From NCBI GenBank assembly GCA_027295365.1, contig JAPULD010000539.1, forward strand, positions 1 to 5,511: 5,511 bases of DNA. Direction: 5' to 3'. Source of the stretch: Planctomycetota bacterium (lineage in GTDB: Bacteria; Planctomycetota; Phycisphaerae; Phycisphaerales; SM1A02). This document shows positions 1-5,511 of the stretch, one piece after another (the first letter of the stretch is position 1; every line of letters starts with the position of its first letter). A program made the position numbers and the translations under genes. The notes beneath the pieces were generated by a model, which did no database searches, had not been told where the DNA came from, and was given only the letters and a program-made list of their open reading frames with translations.

Positions 1-1720
1 CGGCAATCCCGGGATGGGGATTGAACGCCGACCAGATGATCCCGCTTGATCGCCAGTTCAGGCCGATCGAAGCCAGCACCCGATCGAAGTCGCCCTTGGG
101 GGTGGGCGGGGGCTGGCCCTGGGACGTGAACGGATTGCGATTCGCGTCCTTGGGCAACGAAGGCGACATCGAAGGGTTGAACATGGGCATCGGATCGTCG
201 ATCAGCAACGTCGGCGTACCGCTGAGCATGGCCCCCTGCAGGGCATTGAGCTGTGGCTGGGACATAGACGAGGGAAGCACCGCCAGCAGGGCATCCAGAT
301 CATCGGGGTAAGGACCATCTGGCATCACCTGCTGCACGTCGTATTGCTTGCGAAGCTCGCTCAGGAACGACCAGTCTGCCGAGCTGGACATGGTCTGGAA
401 GTCGAACCCGCCGAACAGTTTTACATCCGTGGCCACGACACCCAGCTTCTTGCGCTGGATCTGACTGACGACGCGCACCGATCGGGCCAGTTCGTATTCC
501 ACGGGCAATCCCCGGTCGAAGAAGGGGATCACGAATTCATTGGGCCCCGAGGTGAAGACCAGACCCAGGAAGACTTCGGTCGATGAACGCTGACTGGCCG
601 CGATCGCGACCATGGGTCGGGGAATGATGTTGTAATTTTCCGATGCCTCGGTGGCGCGCTCCGTATAGGGCTCGGTGTCGTAGATGCGGACATCGATGCG
701 ATTCCCCCCCAGGTCATCGATGCGATTGAGCACATTGATGAGGTTCTTTCGGGTGCGCACAAGGGCTTCGGGCACCGTGGGACTGAAGAACGCCTGGATG
801 GTGACGGGCCGATCCGCTTGAATCTCGTCGATGAGGGCCTTGGTCTGGGGTTGCAGGGTGTGCAAGCGTTCGGCGGTGGCGTCGGCATAGAGATTGCCAC
901 GACCCAGGAGCGTGAACAGCGCCGTCGCGGCGACACCCAATGCGACTGTCCTCATCACAAAGTGCAGGTTGTAGGTCAGGGCGCTTTCCCCGCCTCGAAA
1001 ATGTCTACGTCCCACCAGCACCATGTTGAGGTACAGCATGACCACGATGATGCCCAGGAAATAAGCGAGACCCGAGAGGGTGATGAGCCCATCGCCAAAG
1101 TTGGCGAAGTGTTCGGTGATGCCGAGTTGGCTGATGAATTCAGAAGCGCGAGGGCCGAAGATCGTCTCGACCTGGTCGATGAACACGAATGCGCTGCAAA
1201 ACGCGGCCCCGATGATGAAGGCGACTGTGTTGTTGGCCGTGAGGAGCGAGGCGACCATGCCGACCGAGAGCAGGGCCGCCCCCGTCAGCCAATAGCCGAG
1301 ATAGGTGGCGAACATGAGCCCGATGTCGGGCTGCCCCAGCCAGGCGAGAATGACCACATGGCTGAGCGAGAACAGCACCGCCACGGTGTAGATGCCCAGC
1401 ACCGCGAGGTACTTGCCCAGCACGATGTCGAAATCGTGACCCGGGAGCGTGAACAACAGTTCGTCGGTGCCTTGCCTTCTTTCCTCGGCCCACACGCTCA
1501 TGGTCAACGCGGGAACGAAGAACAGCAGGAGCATCGGGAAGAACCCGTTGAGCTGATCGAGGTTCGCCAGGTTGTTCATGAAGAACGATGTCTGCCAGAA
1601 CGCGGCGATCGCACCCAGCAGGATGAACAACGTGATGAACACGTATCCCGTTGGGTTGATGAAGTAGGCCAGAAAGTTTCGCTTGAAGACAGCCCAAGTC
1701 ATTCGGGCATGGGTCGGCAT
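1..1720 (-). CDS. Fused ABC-2 permease and GldG-like auxiliary domain (partial, C-terminus beyond left edge)
   Basis: Inner-membrane subunit of an ABC-2 export-type transporter, fused to its auxiliary domain. Translation from 1720 stays open to the left edge (573 residues, no stop). Residues 1-240 are the permease: hydrophobic segments near 26-42, 59-77, 105-128, 135-160, 165-182 and 212-236, with the family's P-x-L-T-M...AEERRQGTDELL stretch after the second (70-89). A seventh membrane segment near 254-273 leads directly into a GldG-type periplasmic region: ERLHTLQPQT (284-293), PVTIQAFFSP (305-314), a conserved strand ending in Asp-Asp-Pro (508-510), then a Pro-rich linker. Start chosen at 1720 because GAGAAGGG (1728-1735) lies 7 bases upstream; ATG at 1702 is the alternative. 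It follows the ATPase gene by 53 bases, so one operon. In Bacteroidota GldF and GldG are separate proteins; here they are one. Substrate unknown. Frame continuity was checked by hand, including the 7-base C run near 704-710. Confidence 0.92.
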   Translation of the reverse strand, partial: MPTHARMTWAVFKRNFLAYFINPTGYVFITLFILLGAIAAFWQTSFFMNNLANLDQLNGFFPMLLLFFVPALTMSVWAEERRQGTDELLFTLPGHDFDIVLGKYLAVLGIYTVAVLFSLSHVVILAWLGQPDIGLMFATYLGYWLTGAALLSVGMVASLLTANNTVAFIIGAAFCSAFVFIDQVETIFGPRASEFISQLGITEHFANFGDGLITLSGLAYFLGIIVVMLYLNMVLVGRRHFRGGESALTYNLHFVMRTVALGVAATALFTLLGRGNLYADATAERLHTLQPQTKALIDEIQADRPVTIQAFFSPTVPEALVRTRKNLINVLNRIDDLGGNRIDVRIYDTEPYTERATEASENYNIIPRPMVAIAASQRSSTEVFLGLVFTSGPNEFVIPFFDRGLPVEYELARSVRVVSQIQRKKLGVVATDVKLFGGFDFQTMSSSADWSFLSELRKQYDVQQVMPDGPYPDDLDALLAVLPSSMSQPQLNALQGAMLSGTPTLLIDDPMPMFNPSMSPSLPKDANRNPFTSQGQPPPTPKGDFDRVLASIGLNWRSSGIIWSAFNPHPGIA

Positions 1721-1727
1721 GGTGTTT

Positions 1728-1735
1728 CCCTTCTC
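1728..1735 (-). promoter_or_regulatory. Ribosome binding site of the fused permease gene
   Basis: GAGAAGGG on the minus strand, 7 bases before the ATG at 1720. It favours that start over the in-frame ATG six codons later. Confidence 0.6.
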
Positions 1736-1773
1736 AGGTTCAATGCAATTCGTCGTCGGTCCGCTCGGGTCAA

Positions 1774-2493
1774 TCACGCGGCGGTCAACTCCCGGAATCG
1801 CTCGTCCAGCGATCCACCACCTGAGGCGAACTCGTCCTTGGAGCCGTTGAAGACGATGCGTCCCTCGTGAATGAAGATCACCCAGTCGGCGACCGCCTCC
1901 ACTTCCTGAAGGATGTGAGTGGACAGCATGATGGTGTTGGTCTTGCCCAGTTCGCGGATCAACTCGCGCACCTGGTGGATCTGGTTCGGATCAAGCCCCG
2001 AGGTTGGTTCGTCGAGGATGAGCACTTCGGGTTGGTGAAGCAACGCCTGGGCCATGCCCACGCGCTGGCGATAGCCACGAGAGAGCTTGGAGACTGGTTT
2101 CTCAAGCACGCCCTGCAGCGCACACAGTTGCACCACGGATTCGAGACGATCGGCAAGCGTTCCCGGATCAAGACCCCTGGCGCTCCCGAAGAATTTCAAC
2201 AAGCTTAGTGGGGTCATTTCGGGATAGAGGGGGCCATTTTCAGGCAAGTAGCCGATCTTCGCCACCGCCTTGATTCGATCGGTCTGAATGTCGAGTCCCG
2301 CGATCTGCGCCTGTCCATGAGTGGGGGCCATGAAACCGGTCAACATCTTCATGGTGGTGGATTTGCCCGCCCCATTGGGCCCGAGAAAGGCGACCACCTG
2401 CCCTCGCTCGATAGAGAACGAGACGTCGGAGACGGCCGCAAAGGACCCGAAGTGTTTGGAGAGTCCGGTTGCCTTGATCATTACCTGGGCCAT
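1774..2493 (-). CDS. GldA-like ABC transporter ATP-binding protein
   Basis: Cytoplasmic ATPase that should power the fused permease encoded just downstream. The 239-residue protein has every ABC element in order: Walker A GPNGAGKST (38-46), GYLPENGPLY at the Q-loop position (81-90), a variant signature LSRGYRQR (137-144), Walker B LILDEP (158-163), a D-loop SGLDPNQ (165-171) and the switch His in STH (193). Glu replacing the Q-loop Gln and the SRGYRQR signature are usual for the GldA/NatA-like branch of ABC-2 ATPases, so they are not defects. The open frame extends 29 codons upstream to 2580, but AGGAG at 2500-2504 lies 6 bases before the ATG at 2493, and the family normally begins just before the first strand, as here. 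Length is somewhat below the roughly 300 residues of GldA because the C-terminal extension is short. Transported substrate cannot be read from the sequence. Confidence 0.97.
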   Translation of the reverse strand: MAQVMIKATGLSKHFGSFAAVSDVSFSIERGQVVAFLGPNGAGKSTTMKMLTGFMAPTHGQAQIAGLDIQTDRIKAVAKIGYLPENGPLYPEMTPLSLLKFFGSARGLDPGTLADRLESVVQLCALQGVLEKPVSKLSRGYRQRVGMAQALLHQPEVLILDEPTSGLDPNQIHQVRELIRELGKTNTIMLSTHILQEVEAVADWVIFIHEGRIVFNGSKDEFASGGGSLDERFRELTAA

Positions 2494-2499
2494 GGTCGG

Positions 2500-2504
2500 C
2501 TCCT
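2500..2504 (-). promoter_or_regulatory. Ribosome binding site deciding the ATPase start
   Basis: AGGAG on the minus strand, 6 bases before ATG 2493. It supports the 239-residue form over the longer open frame that begins at 2580. Confidence 0.75.
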
Positions 2505-2592
2505 GTCTATGAGGCGGCACGATCGCCACCATCGAGAAATCCATCGTGGAACGAATCCTGGAATGCCACAGGATCGTCATTTTTGTGGTTCT

Positions 2593-2609
2593 ATCAAGTC
2601 CGACTTGAT
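2593..2609. repeat. Perfect 8-bp inverted repeat, candidate operator
   Basis: ATCAAGTC-C-GACTTGAT: two perfect 8-base arms with a one-base centre, 100 bases upstream of the ATPase start. A one-base loop makes an RNA hairpin awkward, so a dimeric DNA-binding protein site is the more natural reading. No regulator gene is present in the window to pair with it. Confidence 0.45.
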
Positions 2610-2768
2610 TCTTCGAGATTTATCCATGCGATAGATGAAGTGGAACAGGATTGCAAGATCAGATGCGAAAATGGATTCAATCTAACACCAAAATCACACT
2701 TTATGGACCACCCAATGTCGTTTTTGATTCAGTACTGCAGAAGCGACAGGTGGGTGATTCCTTGAGGA

Positions 2769-3686
2769 TCAGGGAGTCAGGCTGGTTCTTTCCCGGGGAA
2801 TTTGGAAAACCGTCGGATACAGATAGTTCTGACCTCGGAAAGCAAGAACGCGACCACTGAGATTCATGGAAGCAACGCCACCTCGTGTTCGGGTATGCCG
2901 TTCCATCCGTTCCAGCAGGAGGCAAGGCAAGATGATCATGGGGGGATCACCAAGTCCCGAGGCGTCGGAGTCGAAGACGAACAGCCAGGCCCCGGTGGCG
3001 GTTCTGGTCAAATGCCCACGCCGGCTCACGATCATGGTCCCTTCAAGCACGAGAACCGAGTCGTCCATGGAATGCAATGCTGAACCGGAGCCGATGGTCC
3101 TCGCGATCGGGCCGATCGCTTCATCAAGATCGCTCATAATGTTTTCAATGGAATCCTCGTCCTCGATCACATCCGTCCGGACTTCTTGATCATCAATCGT
3201 CTCAGGCTCACTGACCACCACGGAGGACTGTTCGAAAATCTGAGGGGCGGAGGTTGGCAGGAGATAACTCCTGCCTCGATAGACCAGCACGCGACCGGAC
3301 ACCTCGAATGCGACGCGAGCTTGCTCGGCGATTGCATGCAACTCGATCATTTCCTGCAGCAAGAAGCATGGCAGCAGCGTCAATGAATGAACTGACGACG
3401 CGTCCTGTTTGCCTGAGATTTCGAAAATCCAGACCTTTCGGGATTCGTCGTAATGCATCAATCCCCTCACATCGACCAGGAGGCTTCCTTCGCGCAGCAA
3501 CTGGGTGCCCCCAGGACGAAGAGGGCCGATTTCAGTGGGTAGATCCGATTGAATCGACGCATCAGGGGACGGGGTAGCCTCGGATGGGGGGGCGTTCTGA
3601 CCAGGGGCTGACGTGGCCAGCAACAATGTCAGCAGACCTGCCAATCCTGAGAAATGCGTCATGGGCTGAAGTCTGCCATTGAACAT
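2769..3686 (-). CDS. Secreted protein of unknown function with a duplicated domain
   Basis: I do not recognise a named family. The 305-residue protein starts with a short basic stretch and a hydrophobic core (GLAGLLTLLLA, 15-24) that looks like a Sec signal peptide cleaved near residue 26-30. A Pro/Ser-rich linker follows, then two copies of one module: residues about 64-145 and 214-292. Shared features in order are L-x-EG, V-x-x-RG, W-x-F, LPC-x-LL-x-x-M-x-x-H, SGRVL-x-(Y/F)RG and YL-x-PT. An acidic linker (about 155-195) separates them. Each copy has one Cys in the LPC motif. The alternating pattern suggests small beta-rich domains. Start chosen at 3686, with GGAG at 3694-3697 seven bases upstream; the second Met (3662) would also give a signal peptide. 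The open frame runs back to 3935, but that would overlap the divergent gene and has no export logic. It is transcribed away from the lipoprotein gene at 3851. Confidence 0.85.
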   Translation of the reverse strand: MFNGRLQPMTHFSGLAGLLTLLLATSAPGQNAPPSEATPSPDASIQSDLPTEIGPLRPGGTQLLREGSLLVDVRGLMHYDESRKVWIFEISGKQDASSVHSLTLLPCFLLQEMIELHAIAEQARVAFEVSGRVLVYRGRSYLLPTSAPQIFEQSSVVVSEPETIDDQEVRTDVIEDEDSIENIMSDLDEAIGPIARTIGSGSALHSMDDSVLVLEGTMIVSRRGHLTRTATGAWLFVFDSDASGLGDPPMIILPCLLLERMERHTRTRGGVASMNLSGRVLAFRGQNYLYPTVFQIPRERTSLTP

Positions 3687-3850
3687 GCGAAGGCTCCGAG
3701 TGGGGGATACACCCAATATCATGCCCCGCATATGGCAAAGCCTCAAGTTGATGACGGATTCTCTTAATGCTTTGTTCGACGGGGTTGGGTGGCGATCGCT
3801 TCTGAACCGTCTTTTGAAGGTCTTCCTCAGATGCGACCGATGGAAGAAAA
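3687..3850. promoter_or_regulatory. Divergent intergenic region between two envelope-protein genes
   Basis: This 164-base stretch must carry the promoters of both the minus-strand secreted protein and the plus-strand lipoprotein. For the minus gene, TTGAGG (3741-3746) and CATGAT (3718-3723) are separated by exactly 17 bases, a fair sigma-70-like match at 4 of 6 bases each, and would start transcription about 25 bases before the start codon. I see no equally good pair for the plus gene. Confidence 0.4.
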
Positions 3851-4969
3851 GTGATTGTTCATTCTTCGAGGATGGTGCGCGCCGGTTTACTAGGTGGCCT
3901 TCTGCTGCTTGGAGGCTGCTTCTCCTCGAAATCATCGTCCCCTACGAAGGTCACCAGCAGCCGCGCTTTCAATCTCACCGGGCAATCGCCCCGTCCCGTG
4001 ATCGTGCTGGGTCTTTTTGAGAATCCCAGGCACTCGCCCCTGCCCTGGCGGGATATCGGGGAGGGCATGACCGACGCGTTGAGCCGCGAAGTGAGATCCC
4101 AGGGGGTCTACGACGCCTGGATCAATGCTCGAATCGGTCGAGAACTGAATTCGATCCTCCTGGCCTCGCCCGCGGATCGTCCCCGACGATTCGAAAAGCT
4201 TGAGGCGAAGCACCCGGACATCCGCTACATCCTCGTAGGGCAGGTCACGGATTTTCAACATATCGGGGAATCGGCAAGGAACACCAGGTCGGCCGAGGCG
4301 ATCGTGGCGATCGACTTCTCGATCATCGATATCCAGGAACGAAGGACCATCCTGTCCGACCACGTCATGGCCATGGTCGATGCGAGCGGCACGGAATCGA
4401 ACGAGTTGTACGGGGATATGGTGTTCGGCAGTTATCGTTATTGGGATACGCCTCTGGGGCGGGCCAGCCAGCGAACCATTCTCGAAGTCATTCGCCGGAT
4501 CGATGAAGTGCCGATCCCGGAAGAATCCTTGATCGCCACGACTCAAGTAGAGCTTGAGGAAGCCGAACCTGCCGAAGTGACGAGTCCACCGGTTCACGTC
4601 ACGACGACAAACGCACCCGATCCGTTGCGACATGCAATCCGCATCGACAAGCAGATCAATCCCAGGCGGATTCGCGTGGTCGCGGGACGTGGCCGTGTCC
4701 TGCATGAGGGGCAGACGCTGTATGTCTGTCAATACGATCCGGACCGTGGGCAGCTCGTGGCGGTTCAGGATCGTGACACTGGCCGACCTTTGCAGGCGAA
4801 AATCATCAAGGTCCGCTTCGATGTTGGCACGGCGTTACTGCTGGGGCTCAAGCCCGCGACGATAAGCCTGAGAGGGGCAGTGTTGACGGAGCGTCGAGCC
4901 CCGATGCCCGAGACGGAAGTCGCTACACACAGCGCCGGAATGGGCGCGGCGGACATTCCGAGGCGATGA
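3851..4969 (+). CDS. CsgG/FlgT-like envelope lipoprotein
   Basis: A predicted 372-residue lipoprotein with a GTG start. A type II signal peptide is visible: basic residues at 7 and 10, hydrophobic core 11-20, and lipobox L-G-G-C with the lipidated Cys at 23. The Ser-rich tether SSKSSS follows. Residues about 48-215 recall the CsgG fold family: PVIVLGLFENP (49-59), DIGEGMTDALSREV (68-81), and DIRYILVGQVTDF (123-135), the characteristic 'lvGsVtdF' strand. An acidic, Thr-rich linker (232-258) leads to a beta-rich C-terminal part (262-346) that I cannot name. GGAAG at 3842-3846 precedes the GTG by four bases; ATG 3872 would leave a minimal signal peptide and has GAGG directly abutting it, so the GTG is preferred. 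CsgG relatives form or assist outer-membrane secretion or act as periplasmic assembly factors. No curli genes are seen here, so that role is not implied. Confidence 0.82.
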   Translation: MIVHSSRMVRAGLLGGLLLLGGCFSSKSSSPTKVTSSRAFNLTGQSPRPVIVLGLFENPRHSPLPWRDIGEGMTDALSREVRSQGVYDAWINARIGRELNSILLASPADRPRRFEKLEAKHPDIRYILVGQVTDFQHIGESARNTRSAEAIVAIDFSIIDIQERRTILSDHVMAMVDASGTESNELYGDMVFGSYRYWDTPLGRASQRTILEVIRRIDEVPIPEESLIATTQVELEEAEPAEVTSPPVHVTTTNAPDPLRHAIRIDKQINPRRIRVVAGRGRVLHEGQTLYVCQYDPDRGQLVAVQDRDTGRPLQAKIIKVRFDVGTALLLGLKPATISLRGAVLTERRAPMPETEVATHSAGMGAADIPRR

Positions 4970-5018
4970 GCAAGGGATCGGACCTGCAGTTCCAGAGGCC
5001 GTTGGAGCCCTGTTCTCA
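4970..5018 (+). other. 3' region of the lipoprotein gene without visible terminator
   Basis: No GC-rich hairpin with a T tract is visible after the stop at 4967-4969. Transcription may continue into the tRNA and stop at the hairpin at 5149-5176. Confidence 0.3.
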
Positions 5019-5047
5019 TTGCTTCGCTGGTGGGGAGGGTCTATTCT
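5019..5047 (+). promoter_or_regulatory. Candidate sigma-70 promoter of tRNA-Cys
   Basis: TTGCTT (5019-5024) and TATTCT (5042-5047) are separated by exactly 17 bases. Transcription would begin near 5054, about 15 bases before the mature tRNA. The -10 matches consensus at 4 of 6 and the -35 at its conserved TTG. Position and spacing make it credible. Confidence 0.5.
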
Positions 5048-5068
5048 GTAGCTCACATGTCCACCCCG

Positions 5069-5142
5069 GGCCGAGTACCCAAGTGGTCTAAGGGAACGGA
5101 TTGCAAATCCGTCATTCGTGGGTTCGAATCCCACCTCGGCCT
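5069..5142 (+). tRNA. tRNA-Cys (anticodon GCA)
   Basis: A full cloverleaf can be drawn. Acceptor arms GGCCGAG (5069-5075) and CTCGGCC (5135-5141) pair over 7 bp. The D arm is closed by CCC/GGG (5078-5080, 5092-5094), with GG in its loop. The anticodon arm is ACGGA/TCCGT (5096-5100, 5108-5112) with loop TTGCAAA, giving anticodon GCA at 5103-5105. A 5-base variable region is followed by the T arm GTGGG/CCCAC with loop TTCGAAT. Position 5142 is T, matching the U73 discriminator that cysteinyl-tRNA synthetase requires. CCA is not encoded, so it would be added after transcription. It is a lone tRNA gene with its own apparent promoter and terminator. Confidence 0.98.
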
Positions 5143-5148
5143 TTGAAG

Positions 5149-5176
5149 CACGGCTCCATCGGGAGCCGTGTTTTTT
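5149..5176 (+). terminator. Rho-independent terminator after tRNA-Cys
   Basis: CACGGCTCC (5149-5157) pairs perfectly with GGAGCCGTG (5162-5170) across a 4-base loop and is followed by six T (5171-5176). It begins 6 bases after the tRNA. On the minus strand the hairpin has no downstream T tract, so it should act mainly on rightward transcripts, protecting the convergent gene that ends at 5193. Confidence 0.95.
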
Positions 5177-5192
5177 CATGTCTTGGTGCCGA

Positions 5193-5511
5193 TCAGAAGT
5201 CGAGGCTCAAGCCGATCAGGAGTCGGGTGTCGTTCTTGTCGTTTCCGGCGTCAACCTTCGACTGGTATTCGTGGGTAAAGCGCAGGGTGAGACTGAGGGG
5301 GGTGTCATTGTCCAGCAGGAAACGCCAACTCACCGTTTCCCGCGTCCGCACGTCACTGAAATTATCGAGGACGGGAAACACCGTTCCATTGATTCTCAAT
5401 CGCTGGCGGTCGGTGATGTTCCACTCGTAATTCAGGCCGGCCAGACCCTCGAATTTCACGGAGTCGTTGTTCGAGCCCCATTCCTTTCTGGCGCCCAGAC
5501 CCAATCGGAGA
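5193..5511 (-). CDS. DUF481-type outer-membrane beta-barrel protein (C-terminal part, N-terminus beyond right edge)
   Basis: Only the last 105 or so residues are in the window; the frame is open to the right edge, so the TTG near 5504 is not a real start. The protein consists of alternating polar/hydrophobic strands typical of a beta-barrel and ends in LIGLSLDF, a C-terminal Phe as the outer-membrane insertion signal. The order of blocks fits the DUF481 (YdiY-like) family: LGLGARKEW, then YEWNITDRQRL, a VFPVLDN strand, an Arg-Glu-Thr strand, TPLSLTLRFTHEYQSK, and a final KNDTRLLIGL strand. Function in this family is poorly known; E. coli YdiY is described as acid-inducible. It converges on tRNA-Cys, with 16 bases between its stop and the T tract of the tRNA terminator. 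No terminator of its own is visible between it and the tRNA. Confidence 0.82.
   Translation of the reverse strand, partial: LRLGLGARKEWGSNNDSVKFEGLAGLNYEWNITDRQRLRINGTVFPVLDNFSDVRTRETVSWRFLLDNDTPLSLTLRFTHEYQSKVDAGNDKNDTRLLIGLSLDF

Larger units (their letters stand above)
2494..2768 (-). promoter_or_regulatory. AT-rich leader/promoter region of the ABC transporter operon
   Basis: Non-coding gap of 275 bases between two minus-strand genes. Positions 2581-2700 are about 38% G+C by count, clearly lower than the flanking genes, as expected for a promoter region. Minus-strand hexamers resembling a sigma-70 promoter can be picked out (for example TTGCAA, 17 bases, TATCGC), but the -10 match is poor and I do not assign it. 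No convincing terminator follows the stop codon at 2769. The region also holds a perfect inverted repeat (listed separately) and a weak 6-bp repeat, ATCCTG/CAGGAT, at 2555-2574. Confidence 0.5.

Noticed and set aside
529..936. 135-codon minus-strand open frame in the GldG part
   Set aside because: Shifted frame of the GldG region, Pro/Arg/Ser-rich with no family features.
1140..1697. 185-codon minus-strand open frame inside the permease gene
   Set aside because: Out of frame with the permease; its product is Arg/His/Gly-rich with no membrane segments, while the true frame gives a textbook ABC-2 permease.
818..1870. 350-codon plus-strand open frame rich in Glu, Arg, Gln and His
   Set aside because: It lies antisense to the permease-GldG fusion and the end of the ATPase gene. 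Its low-complexity charged composition is typical of a shadow frame in GC-rich DNA, and the opposite frame gives clear ABC-2 and GldG motifs.
2494..2580. 29-codon N-terminal extension of the ATPase
   Set aside because: The extension has no family counterpart, and AGGAG sits 6 bases before the internal ATG at 2493.
2709..2757. Inverted CCACCCA/TGGGTG repeat downstream of the secreted-protein gene
   Set aside because: The arms are about 38 bases apart and no T tract follows, so it is not a credible intrinsic terminator.
3791..3800. GCGATCGC-type palindromes, also near 600 and 1609
   Set aside because: Only scattered single occurrences, mostly inside coding sequence, explained by base composition and GATC-rich codon use.
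3840..3854. Tiny upstream frame (ATG, three codons, TGA) overlapping the lipoprotein GTG start
   Set aside because: Could suggest translational coupling, but there is no ribosome binding site before its ATG, and such short frames arise readily by chance.
3687..3935. 83-codon N-terminal extension of the secreted protein
   Set aside because: It would overlap the divergent lipoprotein gene, is very Arg/Ser/His-rich, and would bury the signal peptide internally.
3932..4732. 266-codon minus-strand open frame
   Set aside because: Antisense to the CsgG-like lipoprotein, which has a lipobox and family motifs; the antisense product shows no domain or export signal.

Overview
The window reads as a moderately GC-rich bacterial chromosome segment (roughly 55-60% G+C in coding parts, by eye). 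The most likely source is a Planctomycetota member, perhaps class Phycisphaerae. I infer this from the protein style (a GldA-type ATPase with a fused permease/GldG protein, envelope proteins of no familiar family, a DUF481 barrel) and from the tRNA-Cys sequence. It is not proven by any marker in the window.

Layout. Positions 1-2493, minus strand: a two-gene ABC-2 export operon. It holds a GldA-like ATPase (2493 down to 1774), then 53 bases later a long protein in which a GldF-like permease is fused in frame to a GldG-like auxiliary domain. The fused gene starts at 1720 and runs off the left edge. Positions 2494-2768: an AT-rich leader with a perfect 8-bp inverted repeat that could be an operator. 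Positions 2769-3686, minus strand: a secreted protein of unknown function made of two diverged copies of one domain. Positions 3687-3850: a divergent intergenic region. Positions 3851-4969, plus strand: a lipoprotein whose mature N-terminal half resembles CsgG/FlgT-type envelope proteins. Positions 5069-5142: tRNA-Cys(GCA), with a plausible promoter before it and a very clear intrinsic terminator after it (5149-5176). Positions 5193-5511, minus strand: the C-terminal end of a DUF481-type outer-membrane beta-barrel protein, entering from the right edge.

How it fits together. Every protein gene concerns the cell envelope. The ATPase and fused permease should form one inner-membrane complex. In Bacteroidota the GldA/GldF/GldG system is linked to gliding, but here no other gliding gene is visible, so the name should not be read as function. 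The two-module secreted protein and the CsgG-like lipoprotein are transcribed away from each other from one 164-bp region and may be co-regulated. No mobile element, CRISPR array or phage gene is visible. The most notable points are the permease-GldG fusion, the internal duplication in the secreted protein, the palindrome upstream of the ATPase, and the divergent unknown envelope pair.
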